Origin: Megaleporinus macrocephalus
Taxonomy: Eukaryota > Chordata > Actinopteri > Characiformes > Anostomidae
Assembly (NCBI GenBank): GCA_021613375.1
Contig: CM038704.1
Span: forward strand, 35,729,488-35,793,487
DNA: 64,000 nucleotides
Direction: 5' to 3'
The notes beneath the pieces were generated by a model. It made no database searches. It was not told the origin of the DNA and saw nothing but the letters and a program-made list of their open reading frames with translations. How positions within the stretch are numbered: the stretch's first letter is position 1; each line of letters opens with the position of its first letter. A program made the translations under genes and the position numbers. Of this stretch, positions 1 to 13,184 are shown piece by piece.

Positions 1-3000
1 TGTAGTAGGTAAAGTATAGAAGCGCACTCATAAGTGTAGTAGGTGAAGTACAGAAGCGCACGCATTAGTCTAGCAGGTAAAGTACAGAAGTGCACGCATT
101 AGTCTAGTAGGTGAAGTACAGAAACGCATGCATTAGTCTAGTAGGTAAAGTATAGAAGCGCACTCATAAGAGTAGTAGGTGAAGTACAGAAGCGCATGCA
201 TTAGTCTAGTAGGTAAAGTATAGAAGCGTACTCATAAGTGTAGTAGGTAAAGTATAGAAGCGCACTCATAAGTGTAGTAGGTAAAGTATCGAAGCACGCT
301 CATTAGTGTAGTAGGTAAAGTACAGAAGCGCACTCATAAGTGTAGTAGGTAAAGTATAGAAGCGCACTCATAAGTGTAGTAGGTAAAGTACAGAAGCGCA
401 CTCATAAGTGTAGTAGGTAAAGTATTGAAGCACGCTCATTAGTGTAGTAGGTAAATTATAGAAGCGCACTCATAAGTGTAGTAGGTAAAGTAAAGAAGCG
501 CACTCATAAGTGTAGTAGGTAAAGTATCGAAGCACGCTCATTAGTGTAGTAGGTAAAGTACAGAAGTGCACGCATTAGTGTAGTAGGTGAAGTACAGAAG
601 TGCACGCATTAGTCTAGTAGGTAAATTATAGAAGCACACTCATTAGTGTAGTAGGTAAAGTATAGAAGCGCACTCATAAGTGTAGTAGGTGAAGTACAGA
701 AGCGCACGCATTAGTCTAGCAGGTAAAGTACAGAAGTGCACGCATTAGTCTAGTAGGTGAAGTACAGAAACGCATGCATTAGTCTAGTAGGTAAAGTATA
801 GAAGCGCACTCATAAGAGTAGTAGGTGAAGTACAGAAGCGCATGCATTAGTCTAGTAGGTAAAGTATAGAAGCGTACTCATAAGTGTAGTAGGTAAAGTA
901 TAGAAGCGCACTCATAAGTGTAGTAGGTAAAGTATCGAAGCACGCTCATTAGTGTAGTAGGTAAAGTACAGAAGTGCACGCATTAGTGTAGTAGGTAAAG
1001 TACAGAAGTGCACACATTAGTCTAGTAAGTAAAGTATAGAAGCACACTCATAAGTGAAGTTGGTGAAGTACAGAAGCGCACAAATTAGTTTAGTGGGTAA
1101 AGTATAGAAGTGCACTCATAAGTGTAGTAGGTGAAGTACAGAAGCGCACAAATTAGTTTAGTGGGTAAAGTATAGAAGCGCACTCATAAGTGAAGTAGGT
1201 GAAGTACAGAAGCACACTCATAAATGTAGTAGGTGAAGTACAGAAGTGCACGCATTAGTCTAGTAGGTAAAGTATAGAAGCGCACTCATAAGTGTAGTAG
1301 GTAAATTATAGAAGCACACTCATTAGTGTAGTAGGTAAAGTATAGAAGCGCACTCATAAGTGTAGTAGGTGAAGTACAGAAGCGCACGCATTAGTCTAGC
1401 AGGTAAAGTACAGAAGCGCACTCATAAATGTAGTAGGTAAAGTATAGAAGCGCACTCATAAATGTAGTAGGTAAAGTATAGAAGCGCACTCATAAGTGTA
1501 GTAGGTAAAGTATAGAAGTGCATGCATTAGTGTAGAAGGTAAAGTATAGAAGCACACTCATTAGTCTAGTAGGTAAAGTATAGAAGTGCACGCATTAGTC
1601 TAGTAGGTAAAGTATAGAAGCACACGCATTAGTGTAGTAGGTAAAGTACAGAAGTGCACGCATTAGTCTAGTAGGTGAAGTACAGAAACGCATGCATTAG
1701 TCTAGTAGGTAAAGTATAGAAGCGCACTCATAAGAGTAGTAGGTGAAGTACAGAAGCGCATGCATTAGTCTAGTAGGTAAAGTATAGAAGCGCACTCATA
1801 AGTGTAGTAGGTAAAGTATAGAAGCGCACTCATAAGTGAAGTAGGTAAAGTATAGAAGCGCACTCATAAGTGTAGTAGGTAAAGTATAGAAGCGCACTCA
1901 TAAGTGTAGTAGGTGAAGTACAGAAGCGCACGCATTAGTCTAGTAGGTAAAGTATAGAAGCGCACTCATAAGTGAAGTAGGTGAAGTACAGAAGCGCACT
2001 CATAAGTGTAGAAGGCAAAGTATAGAAGCGCACTCATTAGTCTAGTAGGTAAAGTATAGAAGCGCACTCATAAGTGTAGTAGGTAAATTATAGAAGCACA
2101 CTCATTAGTGTAGTAGTTAAAGTATAGAAGCACACTCATTAGTGTAGTAGTTAAAGTATAGAAGCGCACTCATAAGTGTAGTAGGTGAAGTACAGAAGCG
2201 CATGCATTAGTCTAGCAGGTAAAGTACAGAAGCACACGCATTAGTCTAGTAGGTAAAGTATAGAAGCGCACTCATAAGTGTAGTAGGGAAATTATAGAAG
2301 CACACTCATTAGTGTAGTAGGTAAAGTATAGAAGCGCACTCATTAGTCTAGTAGGTAAAGTATAGAAGCACACGCATTAGTCTAGTAGGTAAAGTACAGA
2401 AGCGCACTCATAAGTGTAGTAGGTAAAGTATAGAAGCGCACTCATTAGTCTAGTAGGTAAAGTATAGAAGCACACGCATTAGTCTAGTAGGTAAAGTATA
2501 GAAGCACACGCATTAGTCTAGTAGGTAAAGTACAGAAGCGCACTCATAAGTGTAGTAGGTAAAGTATAGAAGCTCACTCATTAGTCTAGTAGGTAAAGTA
2601 TAGAAGCACACGCATTAGTCTAGTAGGTAAAGTATAGAAGCGCACGCATTAGTGTAGAAGGTAAAGTATAGAAGCACACTCATAAGTGTAGTAGGTGAAG
2701 TACAGAAGCGCATGCATTAGTCTAGTAGGTAAAGTATAGAAGCACACTCATAAGTGTAGTAGGTGAAGTACAGAAGCGCACGCATTAGTCTAGTAGGTAA
2801 AGTATAGAAGCGCACTCATAAGTGAAGTAGGTAAAGTATAGAAGCGCACTCATAAGTGTAGTAGGTGAAGTACAGAAGCGCACGCATTAGTCTAGTAGGT
2901 AAAGTATAGAAGCACACTCATAAGTGTAGTAGGTGAAGTACAGAAGCGCACGCATTAGTCTAGTAGGTAAAGTATAGAAGCACACGCATTAGTGTAGAAG

Positions 3001-6000
3001 GTAAAGTATAGAAGCACACGCATTAGTCTAGTAGGTAAAGTACAGAAGCGCACGCATTAGTGTAGAAGGTAAAGTATAGAAGCACACGCATTAGTCTAGT
3101 GGGTAAAGTATAGAAGCGCACTCATAAGTGTAGTAGGTGAAGTACAGAAGCGCACTCATAAGTGTAGTAGGTGAAGTACAGAAGCGCATGCATTAGTCTA
3201 GTAGGTAAAGTATAGAAGCGCACTCATAAGTGAAGTAGGTAAAGTATAGAAGCGCACTCATAAGTGTAGTAGGTGAAGTACAGAAGCGCACGCATTAGTC
3301 TAGTAGGTAAAGTATAGAAGCACACTCATAAGTGTAGTAGGTGAAGTACAGAAGCGCACGCATTAGTCTAGTAGGTAAAGTATAGAAGCGCACTCATAAG
3401 TGAAGTAGGTGAAGTACAGAAGCACACTCATAAATGTAGTAGGTGAAGTACAGAAGTGCACGCATTAGTCTAGTAGGTAAAGTATAGAAGCACACTCATA
3501 AGTGAAGTTGGTGAAGTACAGAAGCGCACTCATAAGTGTAGTAGGTAAAGTATAGAAGCGCACTCATTAGTCTAGTAGGTAAAGTATAGAAGCGCACTCA
3601 TAAGTGTAGTAGGTAAATTATAGAAGCACACTCATTAGTGTAGTAGGTAAAGTATAGAAGCGCACTCATAAGTGTAGTAGGTGAAGTACAGAAGCGCACG
3701 CATTAGTCTAGCAGGTAAAGTACAGAAGCGCACTCATAAATGTAGTAGGTAAAGTATAGAAGCGCACTCATAAATGTAGTAGGTAAAGTATAGAAGCGCA
3801 CTCATAAGTGTAGAAGGTAAAGTATAGAAGCACACTCATTAGTCTAGTAGGTAAAGTATAGAAGTGCACGCATTAGTCTAGTAGGTAAAGTATAGAAGCA
3901 CACGCATTAGTGTAGTAGGTAAAGTACAGAAGTGCACGCATTAGTCTAGTAGGTGAAGTACAGAAACGCATGCATTAGTCTAGTAGGTAAAGTATAGAAG
4001 CGCACTCATAAGAGTAGTAGGTGAAGTACAGAAGCGCATGCATTAGTCTAGTAGGTAAAGTATAGAAGCGCACTCATAAGTGTAGTAGGTAAAGTATAGA
4101 AGCGCACTCATAAGTGAAGTAGGTAAAGTATAGAAGCGCACTCATAAGTGTAGTAGGTAAAGTATAGAAGCGCACTCATAAGTGTAGTAGGTGAAGTACA
4201 GAAGCGCACGCATTAGTCTAGTAGGTAAAGTATAGAAGCGCACTCATAAGTGAAGTAGGTGAAGTACAGAAGCGCACTCATAAGTGTAGAAGGCAAAGTA
4301 TAGAAGCGCACTCATTAGTCTAGTAGGTAAAGTATAGAAGCGCACTCATAAGTGTAGTAGGTAAATTATAGAAGCACACTCATTAGTGTAGTAGTTAAAG
4401 TATAGAAGCACACTCATTAGTGTAGTAGTTAAAGTATAGAAGCGCACTCATAAGTGTAGTAGGTGAAGTACAGAAGCGCATGCATTAGTCTAGCAGGTAA
4501 AGTACAGAAGCACACGCATTAGTCTAGTAGGTAAAGTATAGAAGCGCACTCATAAGTGTAGTAGGGAAATTATAGAAGCACACTCATTAGTGTAGTAGGT
4601 AAAGTATAGAAGCGCACTCATTAGTCTAGTAGGTAAAGTATAGAAGCACACGCATTAGTCTAGTAGGTAAAGTACAGAAGCGCACTCATAAGTGTAGTAG
4701 GTAAAGTATAGAAGCGCACTCATTAGTCTAGTAGGTAAAGTATAGAAGCACACGCATTAGTCTAGTAGGTAAAGTATAGAAGTGCACTCATAAGTGTAGT
4801 AGGTAAAGTACAGAAGCGCACTCATAAGTGTAGTAGGTAAAGTATAGAAGCTCACTCATTAGTCTAGTAGGTAAAGTATAGAAGCACACGCATTAGTCTA
4901 GTAGGTAAAGTATAGAAGCGCACGCATTAGTGTAGAAGGTAAAGTATAGAAGCACACTCATAAGTGTAGTAGGTGAAGTACAGAAGCGCATGCATTAGTC
5001 TAGTAGGTAAAGTATAGAAGCACACTCATAAGTGTAGTAGGTGAAGTACAGAAGCGCACGCATTAGTCTAGTAGGTAAAGTATAGAAGCGCACTCATAAG
5101 TGAAGTAGGTAAAGTATAGAAGCGCACTCATAAGTGTAGTAGGTGAAGTACAGAAGCGCACGCATTAGTCTAGTAGGTAAAGTATAGAAGCACACGCATT
5201 AGTGTAGAAGGTAAAGTATAGAAGCACACGCATTAGTCTAGTAGGTAAAGTACAGAAGCGCACGCATTAGTGTAGAAGGTAAAGTATAGAAGCACACGCA
5301 TTAGTCTAGTGGGTAAAGTATAGAAGCGCACTCATAAGTGTAGTAGGTGAAGTACAGAAGCGCACGCATTAGTCTAGCAGGTAAAGTACAGAAGCGCACT
5401 CATAAATGTAGTAGGTAAAGTATAGAAGCGCACTCATAAATGTAGTAGGTAAAGTATAGAAGCGCACTCATAAGTGTAGTAGGTGAAGTATAGAAGCACA
5501 CTTATAAGTGTAGTAGGTAAAGTATAGAAGTGCATGCATTAGTGTAGAAGGTAAAGTATAGAAGCACACTCATTAGTCTAGTAGGTAAAGTATAGAAGTG
5601 CACGCATTAGTCTAATAGGTAAAGTATAGAAGCACACGCATTAGTGTAGTAGGTAAAGTACAGAAGTGCACGCATTAGTCTAGTAGGTGAAGTACAGAAA
5701 CGCATGCATTAGTGTAGTAGGTAAAGTATAGAAGCGCACTCATAAGTGTAGTAGGTGAAGTACAGAAGCGCATGCATTAGTCTAGCAGGTAAAGTACAGA
5801 AGCACACGCATTAGTCTAGTAGGTAAAGTATAGAAGCACACGCATTAGTCTAGTAGGTAAAGTACAGAAGCGCACTCATAAGTGTAGTAGGTAAAGTATA
5901 GAAGCGCACTCATTAGTCTAGTAGGTAAAGTATAGAAGCACACGCATTAGTCTAGTAGGTAAAGTATAGAAGCACACACATTAGTCTAGTAGGTAAAGTA

Positions 6001-9000
6001 CAGAAGCGCACGCATTAGTGTAGAAGGTAAAGTATAGAAGCGCACTCATAAGTGTAGTAGGTGAAGTACAGAAGCGCACGCATTAGTCTAGTAGGTAAAG
6101 TATAGAAGCGCACTCATAAGTGAAGTAGGTAAAGTATAGAAGCGCACTCATAAGTGTAGTAGGTGAAGTACAGAAGCGCACGCATTAGTCTAGTAGGTAA
6201 AGTATAGAAGCACACTCATAAGTGTAGTAGGTGAAGTACAGAAGCGCACGCATTAGTCTAGTAGGTAAAGTATAGAAGCACACGCATTAGTGTAGAAGGT
6301 AAAGTATAGAAGCACACGCATTAGTCTAGTAGGTAAAGTACAGAAGCGCACGCATTAGTGTAGAAGGTAAAGTATAGAAGCACACGCATTAGTCTAGTGG
6401 GTAAAGTATAGAAGCGCACTCATAAGTGTAGTAGGTGAAGTACAGAAGCGCACTCATAAGTGTAGTAGGTGAAGTACAGAAGCGCATGCATTAGTCTAGT
6501 AGGTAAAGTATAGAAGCGCACTCATAAGTGAAGTAGGTAAAGTATAGAAGCGCACTCATAAGTGTAGTAGGTGAAGTACAGAAGCGCACGCATTAGTCTA
6601 GTAGGTAAAGTATAGAAGCACACTCATAAGTGTAGTAGGTGAAGTACAGAAGCGCACGCATTAGTCTAGTAGGAAAGGTATAGAAGCGCACTCATAAGTG
6701 AAGTAGGTAAAGTATAGAAGCGCACTCATAAGTGTAGTAGGTAAATTATAGAAGCACACTCATTAGTGTAGTAGGTAAAGTATAGAAGCGCACTCATAAG
6801 TGTAGTAGGTGAAGTACAGAAGCGCACGCATTAGTCTAGCAGGTAAAGTACAGAAGCACACTCATAAATGTAGTAGGTGAAGTACAGAAGTGCACGCATT
6901 AGTCTAGTAGGTAAAGTATAGAAGCACACTCATAAGTGAAGTTGGTGAAGTACAGAAGCGCACTCATAAGTGTAGTAGGTAAAGTATAGAAGCGCACTCA
7001 TTAGTCTAGTAGGTAAAGTATAGAAGCGCACTCATAAGTGTAGTAGGTAAATTATAGAAGCACACTCATTAGTGTAGTAGGTAAAGTATAGAAGCGCACT
7101 CATAAGTGTAGTAGGTGAAGTACAGAAGCGCACGCATTAGTCTAGCAGGTAAAGTACAGAAGCGCACTCATAAATGTAGTAGGTAAAGTATAGAAGCGCA
7201 CTCATAAATGTAGTAGGTAAAGTATAGAAGCGCACTCATAAGTGTAGTAGGTGAAGTATAGAAGCACACTTATAAGTGTAGTAGGTAAAGTATAGAAGTG
7301 CATGCATTAGTGTAGAAGGTAAAGTATAGAAGCACACTCATTAGTCTAGTAGGTAAAGTATAGAAGTGCACGCATTAGTCTAGTAGGTAAAGTATAGAAG
7401 CACACGCATTAGTGTAGTAGGTAAAGTACAGAAGTGCACGCATTAGTCTAGTAGGTGAAGTACAGAAACGCATGCATTAGTCTAGTAGGTAAAGTATAGA
7501 AGCGCACTCATAAGAGTAGTAGGTGAAGTACAGAAGCGCATGCATTAGTCTAGTAGGTAAAGTATAGAAGCGCACTCATAAGTGTAGTAGGTAAAGTATA
7601 GAAGCGCACTCATAAGTGAAGTAGGTAAAGTATAGAAGCGCACTCATAAGTGTAGTAGGTAAAGTATAGAAGCGCACTCATAAGTGTAGTAGGTGAAGTA
7701 CAGAAGCGCACGCATTAGTCTAGTAGGTAAAGTATAGAAGCGCACTCATAAGTGAAGTAGGTGAAGTACAGAAGCGCACTCATAAGTGTAGTAGAAGGCA
7801 AAGTATAGAAGCGCACTCATTAGTCTAGTAGGTAAAGTATAGAAGCGCACTCATATGTGTAGTAGGTAAATTATAGAAGCACACTCATTAGTGTAGTAGT
7901 TAAAGTATAGAAGCACACTCATTAGTGTAGAAGTTAAAGTATAGAAGCGCACTCATAAGTGTAGTAGGTGAAGTACAGAAGCGCATGCATTAGTCTAGCA
8001 GGTAAAGTACAGAAGCACACGCATTAGTCTAGTAGGTAAAGTATAGAAGCACACGCATTAGTCTAGTAGGTAAAGTACAGAAGCGCACTCATAAGTGTAG
8101 TAGGTAAAGTATAGAAGCGCACTCATTAGTCTAGTAGGTAAAGTATAGAAGCACACGCATTAGTCTAGTAGGTAAAGTATAGAAGCACACACATTAGTCT
8201 AGTAGGTAAAGTACAGAAGCGCACGCATTAGTGTAGAAGGTAAAGTATAGAAGCGCACTCATAAGTGTAGTAGGTGAAGTACAGAAGCGCACGCATTAGT
8301 CTAGTAGGTAAAGTATAGAAGCGCACTCATAAGTGAAGTAGGTAAAGTATAGAAGCGCACTCATAAGTGTAGTAGGTGAAGTACAGAAGCGCACGCATTA
8401 GTCTAGTAGGTAAAGTATAGAAGCACACTCATAAGTGTAGTAGGTGAAGTACAGAAGCGCACGCATTAGTCTAGTAGGTAAAGTATAGAACCACACGCAT
8501 TAGTGTAGAAGGTAAAGTATAGAAGCACACGCATTAGTCTAGTAGGTAAAGTACAGAAGCGCACGCATTAGTGTAGAAGGTAAAGTATAGAAGCACACGC
8601 ATTAGTCTAGTGGGTAAAGTATAGAAGCGCACTCATAAGTGTAGTAGGTGAAGTACAGAAGCGCACTCATAAGTGTAGTAGGTGAAGTACAGAAGCGCAT
8701 GCATTAGTCTAGTAGGTAAAGTATAGAAGCGCACTCATAAGTGAAGTAGGTAAAGTATAGAAGCGCACTCATAAGTGTAGTAGGTGAAGTACAGAAGCGC
8801 ACGCATTAGTCTAGTAGGTAAAGTATAGAAGCACACTCATAAGTGTAGTAGGTGAAGTACAGAAGCGCACGCATTAGTCTAGTAGGAAAAGTATAGAAGC
8901 GCACTCATAAGTGAAGTAGGTAAAGTATAGAAGCGCACTCATAAGTGTAGTAGGTGAAGTACATAAGCACACCCATTAGTCTAGTAGGTAAAGTATAGAA

Positions 9001-9028
9001 GCCCACTTATAAGTGTAGTAGGTAAAGT
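1..9028. repeat. 34-bp-monomer satellite / minisatellite array (left edge not reached)
   Basis: About 265 head-to-tail copies of a 34-bp unit fill the first 9 kb. The unit starts TAGTAGGTAAAGTATAGAAG and continues into CGCACTCATAAG or CGCATTAGTC. Divergence between copies is mostly C/T and A/G changes at a few fixed positions, with rare 1-3 bp indels (an AAGAGTAG variant one base short; an extra GTA near 7790). Every frame is closed, because the unit carries TAG/TAA triplets and 34 is not a multiple of three, so it is not coding. There are no unique spacers, so it is not a CRISPR array. The array begins before position 1. It ends at about 9028, where the last two or three monomers are more degenerate (CCCATTAG, GCCCACTTAT). 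Function is unknown; such arrays are typical of heterochromatic, subtelomeric or interstitial satellite blocks. Confidence 0.97.
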
Positions 9029-9789
9029 TCCCCAACTCATTCTGATTTTTAGGGTATTTACAATGTCAACAAATTATCTTTAACAAGGCGGGAGTTCAAT
9101 AAAACACATATTTCATCATTTACATCCTATTTTTAATGTTGCTGCACAGCACAATGTGCCTGGGTTCCATCTGAAGAAGCTAGATTGCTTTAAGTACTAA
9201 AATCTTTACAAATGTATTCATATGCACACAAAATATATTTCCTCAACAGATATATTAAGTTAATTGAATGCACCCAAAATTAAAATAATCAATCTAAATG
9301 GCTATATTGGCTATTATATGAGATGTCAGTTCTGCTCTGTGGGGTTATTGTTGTGTCACTTTACAGAATTAATAATAAAAGAAATTATACTCTCTGTTTA
9401 AAAGATGTTAACACTTTTTGGCCAGTGGGAACATTTTTTTAACAGATCTCCGTTCAGCGACAGGGCGATGTGGCACTGATGGGCCTGCTGTACTTCATGT
9501 GAGAAGATAATTTCCTTAAGATGTGTCATGTATGTCATAGTCCACAATTACTATAAGCCTACTGATATTGTATTAGTATTTATCCTCTTTTGGGAGCATA
9601 TTTAGACATCATTGTATGTGCGTTTGTACATGTATGTTCGACAGCTGAATCAATCAGCGATCTCACAAATATGGTACTCATTCTCTGTCTCACTCTCCAC
9701 TCACTCTCGCTTTTTCTGTGTCTCTGTGAATTAAGCCAACAGATGTGCGAGTGAAAACCGTTGAAAGAATTCCAAGGGAAAACCAATAG

Positions 9790-10060
9790 GAACCACGGGG
9801 TCACCATGTCTACAACATAAATAGAGATATTTCATTATCTATCTTCACGTGTCTTTATATGTAATGATGATAATGGTAAAATCTGAAAATAAGTTTTCTT
9901 TGGGTACTATTATGCCATACGCCCTGCCTGTATTCCTCTATCATAGATTATAAGCCAGAACTTAAACACAAAACTGTCATGAAACAAACATCAGACATCA
10001 GACTGAGCATTCATAGCCATTTCAAGTAATACATCTGTATGAGGAAGCTTGTATAATCAT
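9790..10060 (+). repeat. Dispersed repeat, copy 1 (CACCATGTCTACAACA family)
   Basis: The segment runs from CACCATGTCTACAACA through a TGGTAAAATCTGAAAATAAG-like middle to CATTCATAGCCATTTC. It is recognisably the same sequence as segments at about 44870-45260 and 39580-39830, and in part at 61186-61555. Fuller copies carry inverted ends that read GGTGGTGATAGGAA on one side and TTCCTATCACCACC on the other. It is probably a non-autonomous DNA transposon family. Confidence 0.6.
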
Positions 10061-12169
10061 TAACCTTTTCAGAGGGCTGGTTCACAAACACTCTGATTCT
10101 AAGGTAAGGACTGATGGACTAAAGGACTGATTGAATCAGATTCCGTGTTTTATTATCTCTTATTTTCCATTCAGCACTTTCTGCTGATATTGTCTCAATC
10201 ATGATGCCCATTGATGCAAAAATGCCACGTCTGCAGTTTTTGTGTGTTTTTCAGCTTCACTGGATTTTCAATATATCAATAAATGTAGCCTCTATGGCTT
10301 CATATTTATTAACGTACAATAATTTAAATAATAATTCACTTGTGTGTTTGGTTAGACGGCGAGTAGGAAGAAAAGTTCTCGCAGAAACTAGTTGTACATC
10401 TTTTAGCGCTACAGTTCATTCCAGGTATGTTTGTTTCAAGCACCTTCACATTAAGCTAGCGTGACCTGTGCTGACTCTCTCCATCAATTTTCTAATCATC
10501 TATAGCTTTGTTAATATTTATATATAAATGTTTTCATTTTTCGCATCCCAACTTGCTGCAAATTATGTCAAACCTTGCACCCAAAGGTGTAGGAGCATGT
10601 TGGACACTGGGGGGGACACATTTGCTAATATGAATCAAAGCCCACCCTATCCCTTAAAATATTACCTATAAGCTGATTCCACTGTTGGTAAAGCACTGTA
10701 TTTATAGTGACGTAGAACAACATTTGTGGAATTACGGTAAACTGCAAATAAATAAACAAAATACAACATTATCTGTCTTTCTGTTTATTATTAGATACAT
10801 CCAGTTAAAGCTCACTTTACAAACTAAACAAGATATTCCACATTACATAGTACTGTTGTTAGAAAACTTTTAAATTATACATGCAATGTCTGGATTATAT
10901 ACAATTTTTTTTTCTTTGGTGACATAATGCTGAAAAGAAAATGTATGTTAGGGTTTCCTGACTAGACAAGACTAAAATTAATGTTAACTCTTATTTATTC
11001 ATTCATTTATTTATTTTATTTATTATATTTGTACGTATGTAGTGTAGTTGCAGTCTGCAGTTTGGGACATGGCCAGAGAGAGAACTTTACATTTTAGAGT
11101 GCTTTCTGACAAAAGTTAATATAAACGTTAGCTAACCCAAAGCCTCATAGTCTGTTATCACAACAACACATTTTACAAAAGCCGTTTTATTGCAGAATAT
11201 ATTGGCGTCATTGCTATTCATTGCTCTCACTGCAGACTGCAGGAGAGTAGTTTTATGAAGGAGCATTTCTTAATAAGCTGCACCACTGTAGCCAGAATGT
11301 GAGGCTTATATAACAGAAATATTCTTTACTTCCATTTTGTCACTGGACAGTCCTGACAATTTTTTTTTAATGATGGGCTAACTGAGGAATCGTGCTCTGT
11401 GAAATACCCTCTAGTTGATGCTGCCTTCACATGTTTACATGATTCTATTTCGAACTTGCAAAACAGATATACAGTTTTTTTAGCTGGAAAAATGATGAAT
11501 CAGTTAACAAGTCTGATCATAACTTTCCCCCCTATTGTACAACTAGTACATTAAGCATCTCTCTCTCTCGCTCTCTCTTTTTCTATATCTATAGTTTTCT
11601 CTCCCTCCTTTGTTCTTGAAGACACAGTCATAGGGGTTTCTGACAGGTTCCTGGGAAGGTAAGGTCTACAATATTAAGTTTATCTGTTGTTTTTCTTCTA
11701 CTTTTATATTCAATAAGATGCATAGATTTGGGCAAGTTTGTTAACTAAGGTTTGATATATTGTATTTAATATTGTTTATATTTTCTGTCAAATTTGTGTT
11801 TTCAGTGTATTCTTAAAATACACATATGGTATCAGACTCCAATCTGAAGTTGTATTAAAGGTGTAAAATGTGAGTGACTGTTATTCAGATTGACTGTCAG
11901 TAGATTGGATCTATATAAGAGCTTAGAATCGTGAGCTGAACATGATTGTTGTACTGCTGTAAAAGGTTGTAGGTTTTTGTGTCAAAAAACACCAAATGAG
12001 AGAGTGGGTTGCTCTTAACTTCATATTTGAACATTAGTTAAAGATGGGGTAGTTGCAGACTGCCTTTTTATTTTTTGTAGGTTTAAGGATGATCAATCAG
12101 AAAATAACATTTTCCGTCAGCGTTTTTTACATTTTTCAGCTTTACAAATATTATAACTTCTCCCCTCAT

Positions 12170-12620
12170 TGCAGATCAAGTACACCCATACATGTTAATT
12201 GTCTTTCCTGGGCCAGATAATGATCCCCTGGACGCCTCATTCCCCAAACAAATCAATTGTGCATCTGCAGGACCACCTGGATGCTCTTATTGGCTCTATG
12301 GATCCACTTTGTCCTATACTTTGTCCTGAATAGTTTGCTTTATTCAGGGACCTGTTCCCTTCTATCATCTTGCAGGCTGTTTGTGACCATCAGGGTCACA
12401 AACATCTACGTGGGATGGCCTGGGTCAGTGAATGACTCTAGATTGCTCCGCCACAGCCCATGTACAGATGTTCACTCTACACCCCCCCAGGGCACTTTAT
12501 TCTTGCAGTTGGAGGGCACTTGTGCCTCCAACACCCTCTTCCACTCATCACCCCAAGCAACCCTAGCTGTATCTTTGGCTTCAGTGAACAGACCTTCATT
12601 CACTGAGTGAGGAAACTAGA
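12170..12620 (+). pseudogene. Frameshifted PIF/Harbinger-type (DDE_Tnp_4-like) transposase fragment
   Basis: Around 12376-12460 one frame reads a CDHQGH motif and another continues with TNIYVGWPGSVNDSRLL. Together these resemble the D-containing 'CDH.G.F...VGWPGSVHD.RVL' block of Harbinger/HARBI1-like DDE transposases. The switch of frame inside the block shows that it is broken. Open sequence runs to a stop near 12607, but later catalytic residues and the partner Myb-like gene are not recognisable. The family assignment rests on this one motif, so it should be taken as probable only. It is an old decayed copy with no expected function. Confidence 0.55.
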
Positions 12621-13184
12621 TGTTGCTACAGTGGAACACAAGTTCCTAAACATTGATGAAGCTGGTTTCAACCTTGCTAAAACAAGGTTGCAGGGGAAGA
12701 AACATTCTATGACACCATGTTATTGTTTGCCAGTATTCCTGAGCAACATGCTGGCAGCATAACTTCCCTGTGATGTTGATTAAGTGCTGTTGTTACTCAA
12801 ATAGGGGACAAGAGGCACAATTATACAATCTTTAAAGGCCTCCTCTATTATCTTTTTTTGTTATATATTTGTTACACATACAGCATGTGTTCCAGTACTC
12901 TTTATTGTGTTGTATTTTTTACTTTCTTTACACACTAAATAACCTGTATATTTGTAAAAATACATGTATGAATGAGTGCTATGACAGATTTGTACAGCTG
13001 ACTGCTGTGGCCTGCACACTGAAAACTCAAAAAAATGAAAGCTAGTAGCTTTTTCCATGTATTGCATCAGTGTGCAGTTCATTGTTAATTCGATTTTTGT
13101 GTAGAGTTTGGATGCAAAAAAATACTATTTTGGCAGGAGATAAAATATTTTTGTCAGAAATTTTGCATGTTTTTTTGTGTGGCG

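Noticed and set aside
1..9028. CRISPR-like regularity of short repeats
   Set aside because: Repeats abut directly with no unique spacers, there are no cas genes, and the window is vertebrate. It is a satellite.
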